In this document: in pieces, positions 16,705 to 24,867 of the stretch
Layout of the letters: each line of letters starts with the position of its first letter
Numbering within the stretch: the first letter of the stretch is position 1
Assembly: GCA_028698615.1 (NCBI GenBank)
Contig: JAQVWF010000003.1
Span: 1-58,654 of the forward strand
Source of the DNA: Syntrophorhabdaceae bacterium
GTDB lineage: Bacteria > Desulfobacterota > Syntrophorhabdia > Syntrophorhabdales > Syntrophorhabdaceae
Direction: 5' to 3'
DNA: 58,654 nt
The notes under the pieces: generated by a model
The model's database searches: none
Seen by the model: only the letters and a program-made list of their open reading frames with translations
What the model was told of the DNA's origin: nothing
Position numbers and translations under genes: made by a program

Positions 16705-17615
16705 TCTCCACCCCTTTCACCGGATTGACCGATTGCCTCGTTGAGGGCGCTCCGCAGCGTTCGCCTGGTCAGCACCTCCACCATGTCACAGCGGTACTGC
16801 GCGCCGCCGCGGATATCGTCTATCGGCTTGCACTCCTTTGAGGCGATCTTCGCCGCGTGGTCAAAGAGTTTTTCCGTCGGCCTTTCTCCTATCAACGCCT
16901 TCTCTGCACGAACGGCATGAATGGCCTTCGGGGCCACGGAACTCAAAATGATCCTTGCGTCCTTGATGGCTCCTTCGGGGCCGTCAAGGGTGATCCTCGA
17001 TGCCACCGCCACGATGGCGATCTCCAATGACCTGCGGTGCATCAGCTTCAGGTAATCTCCGCCGGTAAAGGGAGGCGGCCCATCTATCACGATCTGCGTC
17101 AGTACCTCCGCCGGCCTGATCACCGTCTCACCGGGACCTTTGAAGAATTTGTCCAGGGACACCTCCCTCTCCTGCCTCCTGCTTTTCAGTATCACTCGCG
17201 CGCCCATGGCCATAAGCGGCGGCGGCAGGTCCGCGGCGGGTCTCGCACTCACGATGTTCCCTCCTATCGTCGCCCGATTCCTGACGAGGGGAGAGCCGAG
17301 CACCGAGGCCGCCCTGGACAGTATGTTGAACTTTTTCCTGATAAGATCGAACTCAACGAGCTTTTCGACGATAAGGTGAGCGCCTATGGAAACTCCCCCG
17401 TTCACAGGCTGGATCTCGGACATGCCGGGTATCTTTCCAATGCCCACCAGGCACCCGGGAGCGATCAGGCCCTTCTTCATGTTCACCAGGATGTCGGTGC
17501 CGCCCGCGATTATCTTCGCGGACGTCGCGGACGTCTTGAACTGGTAGAGCAGCTTGCATGCCTCGGCAATGTCCCTGGGTTCGTAATAATCAAATTTCGG
17601 CAGCACGTGCATCAT
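16701..17615 (-). CDS. Molybdenum hydroxylase FAD-binding subunit
   Basis: 304 aa from ATG 17615, chosen because AAGGAGG lies five bases upstream (a longer frame to 17720 exists but overlaps repeat-free spacer without a site). FAD-binding signature AGGTDILVNMKKG near 40 and RNRATIGGNIVSARPAADLPPPLMAMGA near 110-140 are clear; the C-terminal CO dehydrogenase flavoprotein-like domain follows. Four scattered Cys only: the roughly 40-residue insertion with a [4Fe-4S] cluster that marks 4-hydroxybenzoyl-CoA reductase beta subunits is absent. So it belongs to the general xanthine dehydrogenase type, or to a variant reductase without that cluster. Confidence 0.93.
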   Translation of the reverse strand: MMHVLPKFDYYEPRDIAEACKLLYQFKTSATSAKIIAGGTDILVNMKKGLIAPGCLVGIGKIPGMSEIQPVNGGVSIGAHLIVEKLVEFDLIRKKFNILSRAASVLGSPLVRNRATIGGNIVSARPAADLPPPLMAMGARVILKSRRQEREVSLDKFFKGPGETVIRPAEVLTQIVIDGPPPFTGGDYLKLMHRRSLEIAIVAVASRITLDGPEGAIKDARIILSSVAPKAIHAVRAEKALIGERPTEKLFDHAAKIASKECKPIDDIRGGAQYRCDMVEVLTRRTLRSALNEAIGQSGERGGE

Positions 17616-17685
17616 CGATACCTCCTTCTTCGTCCCCGTCGTTCGCATCGTTCCCCATGAAAGACACCGGGCCTTCCAATGTTCG

Positions 17686-18933
17686 TCAGGCGCACTTGAG
17701 CCCCCCGCCGGATTGGCCAAGAATCTCCATCCCGGCGCTTATGACGGATCTTGCGAACGCCGGCTCCTCCATGTTGGCGTCTATCTCCATTATCTCGATC
17801 TTCGCCGTCGCGTGCTTTCTGAACTCATCTACAAAACTCCTGTCTTCTTCGGGATCATAGGTGGCGCTTCCCGGCACGTCGACGGACGACCAGCCCCTCA
17901 TGGGTATGATGACCTTAACCGGGCCGCCCGCCGCGTTCAGTTTTTCCGCAAAGGCGCGTCCAGCGGCCCGAAGTTCATCGGGCGAAGCCCTCAGCCACGT
18001 TCTGAACCTGTCGATGTCGTATTTCCTTCGCGCCTTGTGGTCCTCGGTGTATTTTGATTTCGGCGGCGTTATGTGGTTGACACCGCAGGTGGAAATGATC
18101 TGCGGTATGCCTGCCTTGCCCGCGGCCTCCATCCTGTTCGGCCCCGCATCCCTCATTCCGCCCACGAGGTGCTCCATCACCGCGCCCGGTGCAAGGTCAA
18201 TGACCGCGTCGAAGAGACCCTGGGACACCATGGTCTCCATCGCCCGATCGCCGATACCTGCTGCAGAAAAACCCGTCACCTGGTGCCCCTTCTCTTCGAG
18301 GGCAAGCCTCACGGCGCTGGCGCATTTATCACAGGGCCCCAGCATGGTAATGGCAACCGCTTTCGCGCCCCTGCTTTTCTCTCTCGATGAAAGCGGCGCC
18401 GCGTCGGCCATTGCGCATATCCCCCGTGCCGCCCTGTCGATGACGTTTCTGAGCACATCGCCAAGTCCGGCTATCTCCACCACCGAGTGCATCAGCGCGA
18501 TATCTCCGGTATCGATGTACTTTGTGGACATGCCGGGCAGGGCCGCCGTGGACGACACCATCAGCTTGGGAACACCGAAAGGCAGTGCCCGCATCACGTC
18601 CGTCGCCATCAGGGAACCGGTGGACCCTCCTATACCTATGATCCCGTCAAGCCTTTTCTCCTTGAACATGCCAAGCGCTGTTATCGCCGCCCCCTTTGTC
18701 ATTATGGCGGTGTTCTTCGCCCTCTCGCCGGACGCGGCGATCTCCTCCATGGTGCTTCCCGCTGCCCGAGCCACCTCGTCGGGGGTGATATCGGCGGAGG
18801 CCTCTCCTCCGCCCGGCCTCATCGAGATGTCAAGCACGACAGGAGATCCACCGAGGCGACGTATCATATCGCGCAGGTAAAATGTCTCCACGCCCTTGGT
18901 GTTCAGGGTGGAGATGATAAGGATCGTCTTCAT
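17686..18933 (-). CDS. UPF0261 / Tm-1-like ATP-binding protein, copy 1
   Basis: 415 aa. Starts MKTILIISTLNTKGVETFYLRD (family signature with NTKG where copy 2 has DTKG), then VVLDISM and IGIGGSTGSLMATDVMRALPFGVPKLMVSST, a nucleotide-loop-like stretch. C-terminal half: GFSAAGIGDRAMETM, then CGVNHITPP and VIIPMRGWSSVDVPG. Clearly homologous to copy 2 but well diverged, so the two probably have separate tasks or form a heteromer. It begins 2 bp after the ligase stop. No tested function in bacteria is known to me. Confidence 0.88.
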   Translation of the reverse strand: MKTILIISTLNTKGVETFYLRDMIRRLGGSPVVLDISMRPGGGEASADITPDEVARAAGSTMEEIAASGERAKNTAIMTKGAAITALGMFKEKRLDGIIGIGGSTGSLMATDVMRALPFGVPKLMVSSTAALPGMSTKYIDTGDIALMHSVVEIAGLGDVLRNVIDRAARGICAMADAAPLSSREKSRGAKAVAITMLGPCDKCASAVRLALEEKGHQVTGFSAAGIGDRAMETMVSQGLFDAVIDLAPGAVMEHLVGGMRDAGPNRMEAAGKAGIPQIISTCGVNHITPPKSKYTEDHKARRKYDIDRFRTWLRASPDELRAAGRAFAEKLNAAGGPVKVIIPMRGWSSVDVPGSATYDPEEDRSFVDEFRKHATAKIEIMEIDANMEEPAFARSVISAGMEILGQSGGGLKCA

Positions 18934-18935
18934 TG

Positions 18936-20582
18936 TTATCCCCCGGAAACCTTTCTTTCCATCTCGGCCTTGAGCACTTTCTTGTCCACCTTGCCGGAAT
19001 CACCGACGGTGGGAAGAGAATCGACCGTCTCGAGCCTCTCGGGCAGCTTGAAAGCCGCCAGTTTTTTCTCTTTGAGGAAGGTGACCATCTCGTCTTTTGT
19101 GAAGGTCTGACCCGCCTTGAGCACCACGCAGGCACACGCGCGCTCGCCCATTTCCCTGTCGGGATACCCGACGATGGCCACGCTCGCCACCTTCGGGTGT
19201 TCGTTGAGGATGCCCTCTATCTCGGCGGGATATATGTTCTGTCCTCCCCTGATGATCATGTCCTTCGATCTGCCCATTATCCACAGGCAGCCGTCCCCGG
19301 ATTTCACAATATCGCCGGTCGTCGTCCACCCGTTCTTGTCGAAGACCGGCGCCGTCGATCCGGGGTCGCGATAATACCCGGCCGGTGCATGCGGCCCACG
19401 GAACCAGAGCTGCCCGGGTTCTCCGTCGGGCACCTCATTGCCCTCATCGTCAAGGAGCCTCAATTTGTTGCCTGGCAGCATCCTTCCCACCGTCCTGCGG
19501 CGTATCTCACCCGGGTCATCGATTGAACAGCCCGACACGGAACCGACGTCCTGGGTACCCAGATCGCTCGTTATCGTCGCCTTGAACCTTCTCTCCGCCT
19601 CTTCGGCAACCTGGGGAGGCAGATAGCCGCCCGCGCTCCTGATGAACCTCAGCGAGCTCAGGTCATACCGGGTCTCGTCCACCTCGAGCATGCGCACCAG
19701 ATGGGTGGGCACGACCCCTATGGCGGTGGCCTTCTCTTTCTCTATAAGCTTCAAGGCCCCTTCCGGGTCGAACTCCTCCATCATGACCGTTTTCGCTCCC
19801 ACCAGCGGGGCGGCGAAATAGGTGAGGGTCCCCGCGGCACCGCCTGCATGGGGGGCAATGGCCACCGTGATATCATCCCTGGTCAGGCGCCATATATCGA
19901 CCCTCGCCTTTGACGTGCAGACCCTTGAAGCGATGGGCCATTCCACCAGCTTGGGCAGTCCCGTGGTGCCCGTCGTGCTCGTCAGAAGGCCTACATCGTA
20001 ATAGGCGCTGAACTTCCTCTCATCGAGCCTTGCGTATTTCGACTCGTCGACGTTCTCGTTCGCCAGTTTGAAAAGGGAATAGGAACCGTCGGGAGCACCC
20101 TCGGGCACCTCTTCGTCGAAAAGGAAGAAATACTTCAGGTAGGGTGACGTCTTCTGCAGTTCCCTGTACATCTCAAGGTAATTGAACTTGCGGTAGATAT
20201 GGGGAATGGCCACGGCAACCGCCTGGGTCCTCTCCACCATGTAGACGAGTTCCTTCTCTCTCAGGTAGGGATAGACCGTGAGCGATATGAGCCCGGCCCT
20301 GTCCGCCGCTATCCTGGAAATGAAGCCATAGACGCTGTTGGGTGCCTGGATTATTATCCTGGAATCTTTGGGTATCCCCATGTCGACCCACGCGCAGGCA
20401 AGGTTGTTGAGCATCTTCCATGCCTGTTTCCATGTCACCCGGTACCTTGAGTCGATAAGGGCCTCACGGTCTCCCAGCTCCATGGCATTGCGCCTCCAGA
20501 AATCGGAGAAGACCTCATCCGTCCAGTAGCCGTCACGTTTGAATTCGTCGATCATTTCATCGGTGTATCTGATTGGCCTCAT
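18936..20582 (-). CDS. AMP-forming acyl/aryl-CoA ligase
   Basis: 548 aa ANL-superfamily enzyme. ATP-binding loop STTGTTGLPKLV near 205 (first position T for the usual S), SDLGTQDVGS near 345 (A5 motif), TGDIV near 425, RSKDMIIRGGQNIYPAEIE near 440-460 (A8 hinge) and SGKVDKKVL near the end with the adenylation Lys. It would activate a carboxylic acid as acyl-AMP and then transfer it to CoA. In this operon the likely substrate is the aromatic acid made by the UbiD-type enzyme. It resembles 2,3-dihydroxybenzoate-AMP ligase-type members more than medium-chain ligases, but substrate is not predictable. GGGGGG ribosome binding site before ATG 20582. Confidence 0.92.
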   Translation of the reverse strand: MRPIRYTDEMIDEFKRDGYWTDEVFSDFWRRNAMELGDREALIDSRYRVTWKQAWKMLNNLACAWVDMGIPKDSRIIIQAPNSVYGFISRIAADRAGLISLTVYPYLREKELVYMVERTQAVAVAIPHIYRKFNYLEMYRELQKTSPYLKYFFLFDEEVPEGAPDGSYSLFKLANENVDESKYARLDERKFSAYYDVGLLTSTTGTTGLPKLVEWPIASRVCTSKARVDIWRLTRDDITVAIAPHAGGAAGTLTYFAAPLVGAKTVMMEEFDPEGALKLIEKEKATAIGVVPTHLVRMLEVDETRYDLSSLRFIRSAGGYLPPQVAEEAERRFKATITSDLGTQDVGSVSGCSIDDPGEIRRRTVGRMLPGNKLRLLDDEGNEVPDGEPGQLWFRGPHAPAGYYRDPGSTAPVFDKNGWTTTGDIVKSGDGCLWIMGRSKDMIIRGGQNIYPAEIEGILNEHPKVASVAIVGYPDREMGERACACVVLKAGQTFTKDEMVTFLKEKKLAAFKLPERLETVDSLPTVGDSGKVDKKVLKAEMERKVSGG

Positions 20583-20609
20583 GATAACCCCCCTGATCTT
20601 AAAAGTACT

Positions 20610-22016
20610 TTACAGCCCCAGTTCCTCCCACCTTCCCTGGATCTTCTTCACCATCTCCGGGTCCAGTTCCACCGGCAGGGGCTTCTCCTTCCATTCATAG
20701 GGAATGGTCGCATCCATGATGATCCTGCCCGTGATGTCCCTGGAATCTATGGGAAGCGAAGGGTCAAGGGGTGTCGAACGGCCCCGTCTGATGATCTGGC
20801 AGCGGTTGGGCTGGAACCTGAAACTGAGCGCGTAGAGCACCCTCGGGATGTCCCAGGGATCGATGTCCTCATCGACAACGATGACCGTCTTCAGACCGTA
20901 CGCACCCATCTCCGTGGAGATTGCGGCGGTGCCGACCTGGTCGGCGTGCCCGGGATACATCTGCTTCACGGATATGATGGCAAGGAACCTGCCCGAACCC
21001 TCCGGGGGGCAGTACACAGCCTTGATGCCGGGGATTTTCATGTCCGTCAACTGCTGCCACAGCGTTGCGCCGTAGGTGAGGGCCATGGTCATGTGTGTGT
21101 CCGTAACGGCACGCCCAACGGTTGTCCCCCAAAAGACGGGGTTGTTCCTGTACGTTACGCATGTCACCTGTTCGAAGTTCCGCTTGTCCGTCCCCACACC
21201 GGAGTAGTAGCCGGTGTACTCACCGAAGGGACCCTCGTCCATGAAGGTCTCGGGGTCCACGAAGCCTTCGATGACGATCTCCGCCGTTGCGGGAATGGGA
21301 AGGTCGACCGTCTCGCCCTGCACCACCTCGATGGGTCTGCCCCGTACGGCCCCCGCAAAGTCGTACTCGCTCACGAAGGCGGAAAGCCGCGCGGCGCCGG
21401 TGAGAAAGAGGAGCGGGTCGCAGCCGACGATGGATGCCACCGGCATAGGCTTCTTCAAGGCGGCATATTTTTTCAGCATGATATCGGAATGCTTGCCCTT
21501 GATGAACTGGGTGCCGATCTTGTCTTTCCCAAGAAGCTGCGCCCGGTATGTCCCGAGGTTGACCCAACCCGAATCGGGGTCTTTTGTGATGAAAAAGTGG
21601 GCGGTACCCATGAACCTGCCCCCATCCCTGGGGTAGTAATGGGGCGCAGGGAACTTGAAAAGATCGATGTCGTCACCCTTCATGATATTTTCCTTGCAGG
21701 GCGCCCGCGACCTGTCCACGAATTTAGGCGGAACAAGCGTCTTTCCTTTTTCTACCCAGTACCGCATAAGGTCCACGAGACTGGATTCCGAGGGCGCACC
21801 CATGATCAGGGCAAGCCTCTGCGTCGTGGTGCAGACGCTGGTGATGACCGGCGAGGTATAGCCCTTGACGTTCTCGAACAGAAGCGCCGGTCCGCTTTTT
21901 TCTTCGTTCAGTTTGGCAATATGGGAGAGCTCGAGGTTCCAGTCAACTTCGGCCTTCACCCTTTTGAGCTGGCCCACATTTTCGGCATCATGGATAAAAT
22001 CTCTCATGTCCTTCAT
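20610..22016 (-). CDS. UbiD family prenyl-FMN-dependent decarboxylase/carboxylase
   Basis: 468 aa from ATG 22016 (AGGAGG seven bases upstream). The catalytic set is complete: N153-x4-R158 in WVNLGTYR and E261/E266 in EGPFGEYTGYY, matching the Asn/Arg/Glu/Glu spacing of ferulate decarboxylase Fdc1. Late motif GRSTPLDPSLP is also family-typical. UbiD enzymes interconvert aromatic acids and decarboxylated products using prenylated FMN and a metal. With phenylphosphate synthase-like genes downstream, a carboxylating role on a phosphorylated phenol, like phenylphosphate carboxylase, is attractive; the extra gamma and delta subunits of the Thauera enzyme are not present here. First gene of the operon. 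Confidence 0.93.
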   Translation of the reverse strand: MKDMRDFIHDAENVGQLKRVKAEVDWNLELSHIAKLNEEKSGPALLFENVKGYTSPVITSVCTTTQRLALIMGAPSESSLVDLMRYWVEKGKTLVPPKFVDRSRAPCKENIMKGDDIDLFKFPAPHYYPRDGGRFMGTAHFFITKDPDSGWVNLGTYRAQLLGKDKIGTQFIKGKHSDIMLKKYAALKKPMPVASIVGCDPLLFLTGAARLSAFVSEYDFAGAVRGRPIEVVQGETVDLPIPATAEIVIEGFVDPETFMDEGPFGEYTGYYSGVGTDKRNFEQVTCVTYRNNPVFWGTTVGRAVTDTHMTMALTYGATLWQQLTDMKIPGIKAVYCPPEGSGRFLAIISVKQMYPGHADQVGTAAISTEMGAYGLKTVIVVDEDIDPWDIPRVLYALSFRFQPNRCQIIRRGRSTPLDPSLPIDSRDITGRIIMDATIPYEWKEKPLPVELDPEMVKKIQGRWEELGL

Positions 22017-22043
22017 GGGTGGCCCTCCTGATCGTTTTTTCAC

Positions 22044-22072
22044 ATCATGGAAAGATAACGGAATAATGTCAA
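22044..22072 (-). promoter_or_regulatory. Predicted sigma-70-type promoter of the catabolic operon
   Basis: On the minus strand TTGACA (22067-22072) and CATGAT (22044-22049) are separated by 17 bp, placing a start site near 22037, about 20 bp before the ubiD-type start codon. The -35 is a perfect match; the -10 matches four of six, typical of an activator-dependent promoter. The LysR-type sites lie just upstream. Confidence 0.55.
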
Positions 22073-22083
22073 ATACATATAAA

Positions 22084-22110
22084 TTATGTTGCGCATAAGA
22101 AAAACTTATG
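22084..22110 (-). promoter_or_regulatory. Tandem LysR-type binding half-sites
   Basis: Three half-sites one helical turn apart: TTATG (22084), CATAAG (22094) and CTTATG (22105). They form two overlapping perfect inverted repeats, TTATG-N5-CATAA and CATAAG-AAAAA-CTTATG, each fitting the T-N11-A LysR consensus. The centre of the second (22102) is about 65 bp upstream of the predicted operon start site, the classic recognition-site position; the first is closer to the -35, as an activation site should be. Confidence 0.65.
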
Positions 22111-22304
22111 TATACTTGTTCATATAGCACTCAATAGAGGTTGCCGCCCGCAGCGAACAGACATAAAGACTGACGTTGCGAACCACTCTTCCTGAAACCA
22201 CCGGCCCCTGAAGCGATCCTGAACGGGCGGACATGGATTATTCAACTGATATCTGAAAAGCAGCCTTTCTTCTGTCCGATCGCAACGACTGCAGGATGGT
22301 GGTC

Positions 22305-23201
22305 ATGAACCTGAACCAGTTGAGAATATTCTACGAGTCGGCAAGACAGCACAGCTTCACCAGGGCGGCGGAACACCTTTGCGTAAGCCAGCCGGCCGTC
22401 TCGTCCCAGATCAAGCAGTTGGAGGCGATAACACGCCTGAAACTCTTCACCAAGGTGGGAAGAAAAATATACCTCACCGAAGCGGGTGAGGTGCTCTTCG
22501 GTTATGCACAGAAGATCTTTCAGCTTGAACTCGAGGCCGAAGACACCCTCGACAGGATAAGAAGGGTACAGACGGGGGCGCTGCATGTCGGGACAACAAA
22601 GACATACGCACGTTTCCTGATGCCCAACTACATTTCCATGTTCCATGCACTCTATCCCGGGATCAGTATTCATCTCAGCGAAGGGAGTTCAATGGAGATG
22701 ATGCAGAGTCTTCTCCACATGAAGAACGAACTTGCCATCGTCGCCAGTGATGAGAACCCGAGATTCCTCAACAGCATCATTTTCCGGAAGGAGAATATTC
22801 TTCTCGTCATCTCACCGGACCACCCCCTTGCGAAAAAGGGGTCCGTCAACCTTGAAGATGTTTCGAAGGTACCGCTCATCATGAGGGAAGAAGGGTCGGG
22901 AACAAGGAAGATCGTCATGGAGGCGTTCAGGAACAAGGGATTGACACCCACAATCCTCTACGAGGCAAGCAACCTCGAGTTTACCAAGGAACTGCTCAAG
23001 CGGGGAGAAGGCGCGTCGTTCATCGTCGAGCCCGTCGTGCACAATGAACTGAAACAGGGTGTCCTGAGGGAAGTGAAGATAACGGACACACCGCTTTCAA
23101 TGGATGCCTACATCGTTTTCCTCAGCGAAAAGAACCTGTCAAGGACGGCGAGCTGTTTCATGGACATGCTGGTAAAGAGATCGCAGGAAACAGTTCACTG
23201 A
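22305..23201 (+). CDS. LysR family transcriptional regulator
   Basis: 298 aa. N-terminal winged helix-turn-helix: MNLNQLRIFYESARQHSFTRAAEHLCVSQPAVS, then RKIYLTEAGEVLF. The rest is the periplasmic-binding-protein-like ligand domain (LHVGTTKTYARFLMPNY, LPLIMREEGSGTR). Divergent from the catabolic operon with a 288-bp spacer holding tandem T-N11-A sites, so it most likely senses an aromatic substrate or intermediate and activates the operon. Start: ATG 22305 gives the family-typical MNLNQLR and has GGTGG close upstream; ATG 22296 would add three residues. Confidence 0.93.
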   Translation: MNLNQLRIFYESARQHSFTRAAEHLCVSQPAVSSQIKQLEAITRLKLFTKVGRKIYLTEAGEVLFGYAQKIFQLELEAEDTLDRIRRVQTGALHVGTTKTYARFLMPNYISMFHALYPGISIHLSEGSSMEMMQSLLHMKNELAIVASDENPRFLNSIIFRKENILLVISPDHPLAKKGSVNLEDVSKVPLIMREEGSGTRKIVMEAFRNKGLTPTILYEASNLEFTKELLKRGEGASFIVEPVVHNELKQGVLREVKITDTPLSMDAYIVFLSEKNLSRTASCFMDMLVKRSQETVH

Positions 23202-23218
23202 CCCATGCCCTTTCGGTT

Positions 23219-23262
23219 GCTGGGATCAGGTCCTGCAATCACACATTTTCGCGGAAGATCAT
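23219..23262 (+). repeat. Dispersed repeat fragment, TCAGGTCCTGCAATCA type
   Basis: GGGATCAGGTCCTGCAATCACACATTTTCGCGGAAGATCAT. Related to the fragments at 7910 and 4870. It lies directly after the LysR gene. Confidence 0.45.
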
Positions 23263-23364
23263 AACGTCTGCGAGCCTATCGCTCCACGGGAAGATATTGT
23301 GTGCTTATTGTTATCAAATACTCCTTTTTCCGGAGGCGTGGAATGGGTAATTTGAACAACGCAT

Positions 23365-24486
23365 TCAATCCGGAAAGCGCTCTTTGTATCTTTCTATCTT
23401 CTTCTGCGGCCATTGCATACAGACGGCGGGTTTTGCCTTCATGACCTGGCGCATGCAGGCGTCGTTGCATGATGGATCGCAATGGATCATGTCACTTTCC
23501 CTTCCCTCCCTCAGCTTGTTCGGCCACTCGGGGTCTGCCCAGAGAACTCTTGCAAGGCCTAACAGGTCGGCTTTGCCCGTTGCCAGTATCTCCTCGGCCG
23601 TCTTTCCGGAAGCGATCCTGCCTGCGGTTACGACCGGCACCGCGACATTCTTCCTGACAGCTTCCGACAGGTCGGCCATGTAACCTTCCGTCTTTGACCT
23701 CGCTACGATCTCGGGTAGGGTAAAGGATTCGTAGGTACCGCCCATCACGGAGATATAGGCGATGCCGGACTCGGACAGGACCTTTGCGAATTGCGTGGAT
23801 TCCTCAAGTTTGAGACCGTCGGGGAGCCACTCGTCCGCAAGGAAACGGTAGCCTACCGGGAGATCTCCCACCGCCGCCTTCACCTCACTCAAAACTTCGA
23901 GGGGAAATCTCATCCGGTTCTCGAGGGTGCCGCCGTAGGTGTCGTTTCTCCTGTTGGTCCGAGGGGAGACGAACTGCGACAAAAGATATCCGGTGCCTCC
24001 GTGAAGTTCCACCATGTCGAAACCGGCCTTCTTTACTCTTACGGCAGCCTCGACGAACTTTCCCCGCACATGCCGAATATCGTCAAGGCTCATGGCCTGA
24101 GGGATCTTTCCGAACGTGTCCACCGCGGACGGAGCGAGCGAAGACTTCCCGATGGAAAAGCGGCCCGCGTGGTTTATCTGGATGCAGGCAACAACGCCTT
24201 CCGCCCTGATAACCGAGGCAAGCTCCGAGAGATCCTGGAGATTGGCATCCGTATCGGTCCTCAGCATCCGGCTGGCCCCGCTGCCGGCGGGATGGTCGAT
24301 TGTTGTGTTCTCCACAACGATCATAGCGGCACCGCCCTTCGCCACCGCCCGGTAGTGCTCCAGCATGACAGGAGACACGCCGCCGTCCTCCGCGGCGTAA
24401 CCCGCGTAAAGGGGCGCCATGGTGATACGATTCTTCAACACAATGCCTCCGACAGACAGAGACGAGAAAACATGGGGATACATCAT
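23365..24486 (-). CDS. Old Yellow Enzyme-type NADH:flavin oxidoreductase, short form
   Basis: 373 aa FMN-binding TIM barrel. Typical motifs: LKNRITMAPL at the start, HGGTGYLLSQFVSPRTNRRNDTYGG near 170-195, AGRI and LLGLARVLWADP late. The C-terminus has four Cys spaced C-x3-C-x3-C-x11-C (CDPSCNDAC...VC), close to the [4Fe-4S] signature of 2-enoate/2,4-dienoyl-CoA reductases, yet the usual C-terminal FAD/NAD(P) domain is missing. It may reduce an activated C=C bond with electrons from a separate protein. ATG 24486 chosen (GGAGG eight bases upstream; GTG 24489 and ATG 24483 also possible). Monocistronic, transcribed toward the LysR gene. Confidence 0.88.
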   Translation of the reverse strand: MMYPHVFSSLSVGGIVLKNRITMAPLYAGYAAEDGGVSPVMLEHYRAVAKGGAAMIVVENTTIDHPAGSGASRMLRTDTDANLQDLSELASVIRAEGVVACIQINHAGRFSIGKSSLAPSAVDTFGKIPQAMSLDDIRHVRGKFVEAAVRVKKAGFDMVELHGGTGYLLSQFVSPRTNRRNDTYGGTLENRMRFPLEVLSEVKAAVGDLPVGYRFLADEWLPDGLKLEESTQFAKVLSESGIAYISVMGGTYESFTLPEIVARSKTEGYMADLSEAVRKNVAVPVVTAGRIASGKTAEEILATGKADLLGLARVLWADPEWPNKLREGRESDMIHCDPSCNDACMRQVMKAKPAVCMQWPQKKIERYKERFPD

Positions 24487-24867
24487 CACACATTCCTCCC
24501 TTGAACTATGATAGAGAACTCCCGCGGCACATTCAACTTATATTTCGATACGAACAGCGATCTTCAGTTCGCTTCAGCCTTATCTCACAGGACTTGCGTC
24601 ATTCCAAGCCTCTGCCATTCGCAAGAGGGGCTTTGCCGTCACCGCGGGGCAGACCGGACTGACAGCCTCTTTTCCTGCCTGGCTAATTATTCGCTTGTCA
24701 TTTCTCGCACCTGATATTAGAATCTCCGCAATAAGCGAAACCACCGGACTGTGCCGGAATCCAATAAAGCATCCATAAAGAAGAGCGAGGCTGCAATGAA
24801 GACAGAGATCATCCTGACAACATAGTGGAAGGCCAGCACTGATGCAGTATCAGACAAAGGGGAAATC
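24487..24867. other. Intergenic region between divergent genes
   Basis: About 380 bp upstream of both the oxidoreductase and a hypothetical gene. Short frames on either strand have no ribosome binding site or recognisable motif. Promoters must lie here but no strong -35/-10 pair stands out. Confidence 0.45.

Noticed and set aside
13865-17615. Firm naming as 4-hydroxybenzoyl-CoA reductase (hcrABC)
   Set aside because: The FAD subunit lacks the Cys-rich [4Fe-4S] insertion of that enzyme; I keep the general family name.
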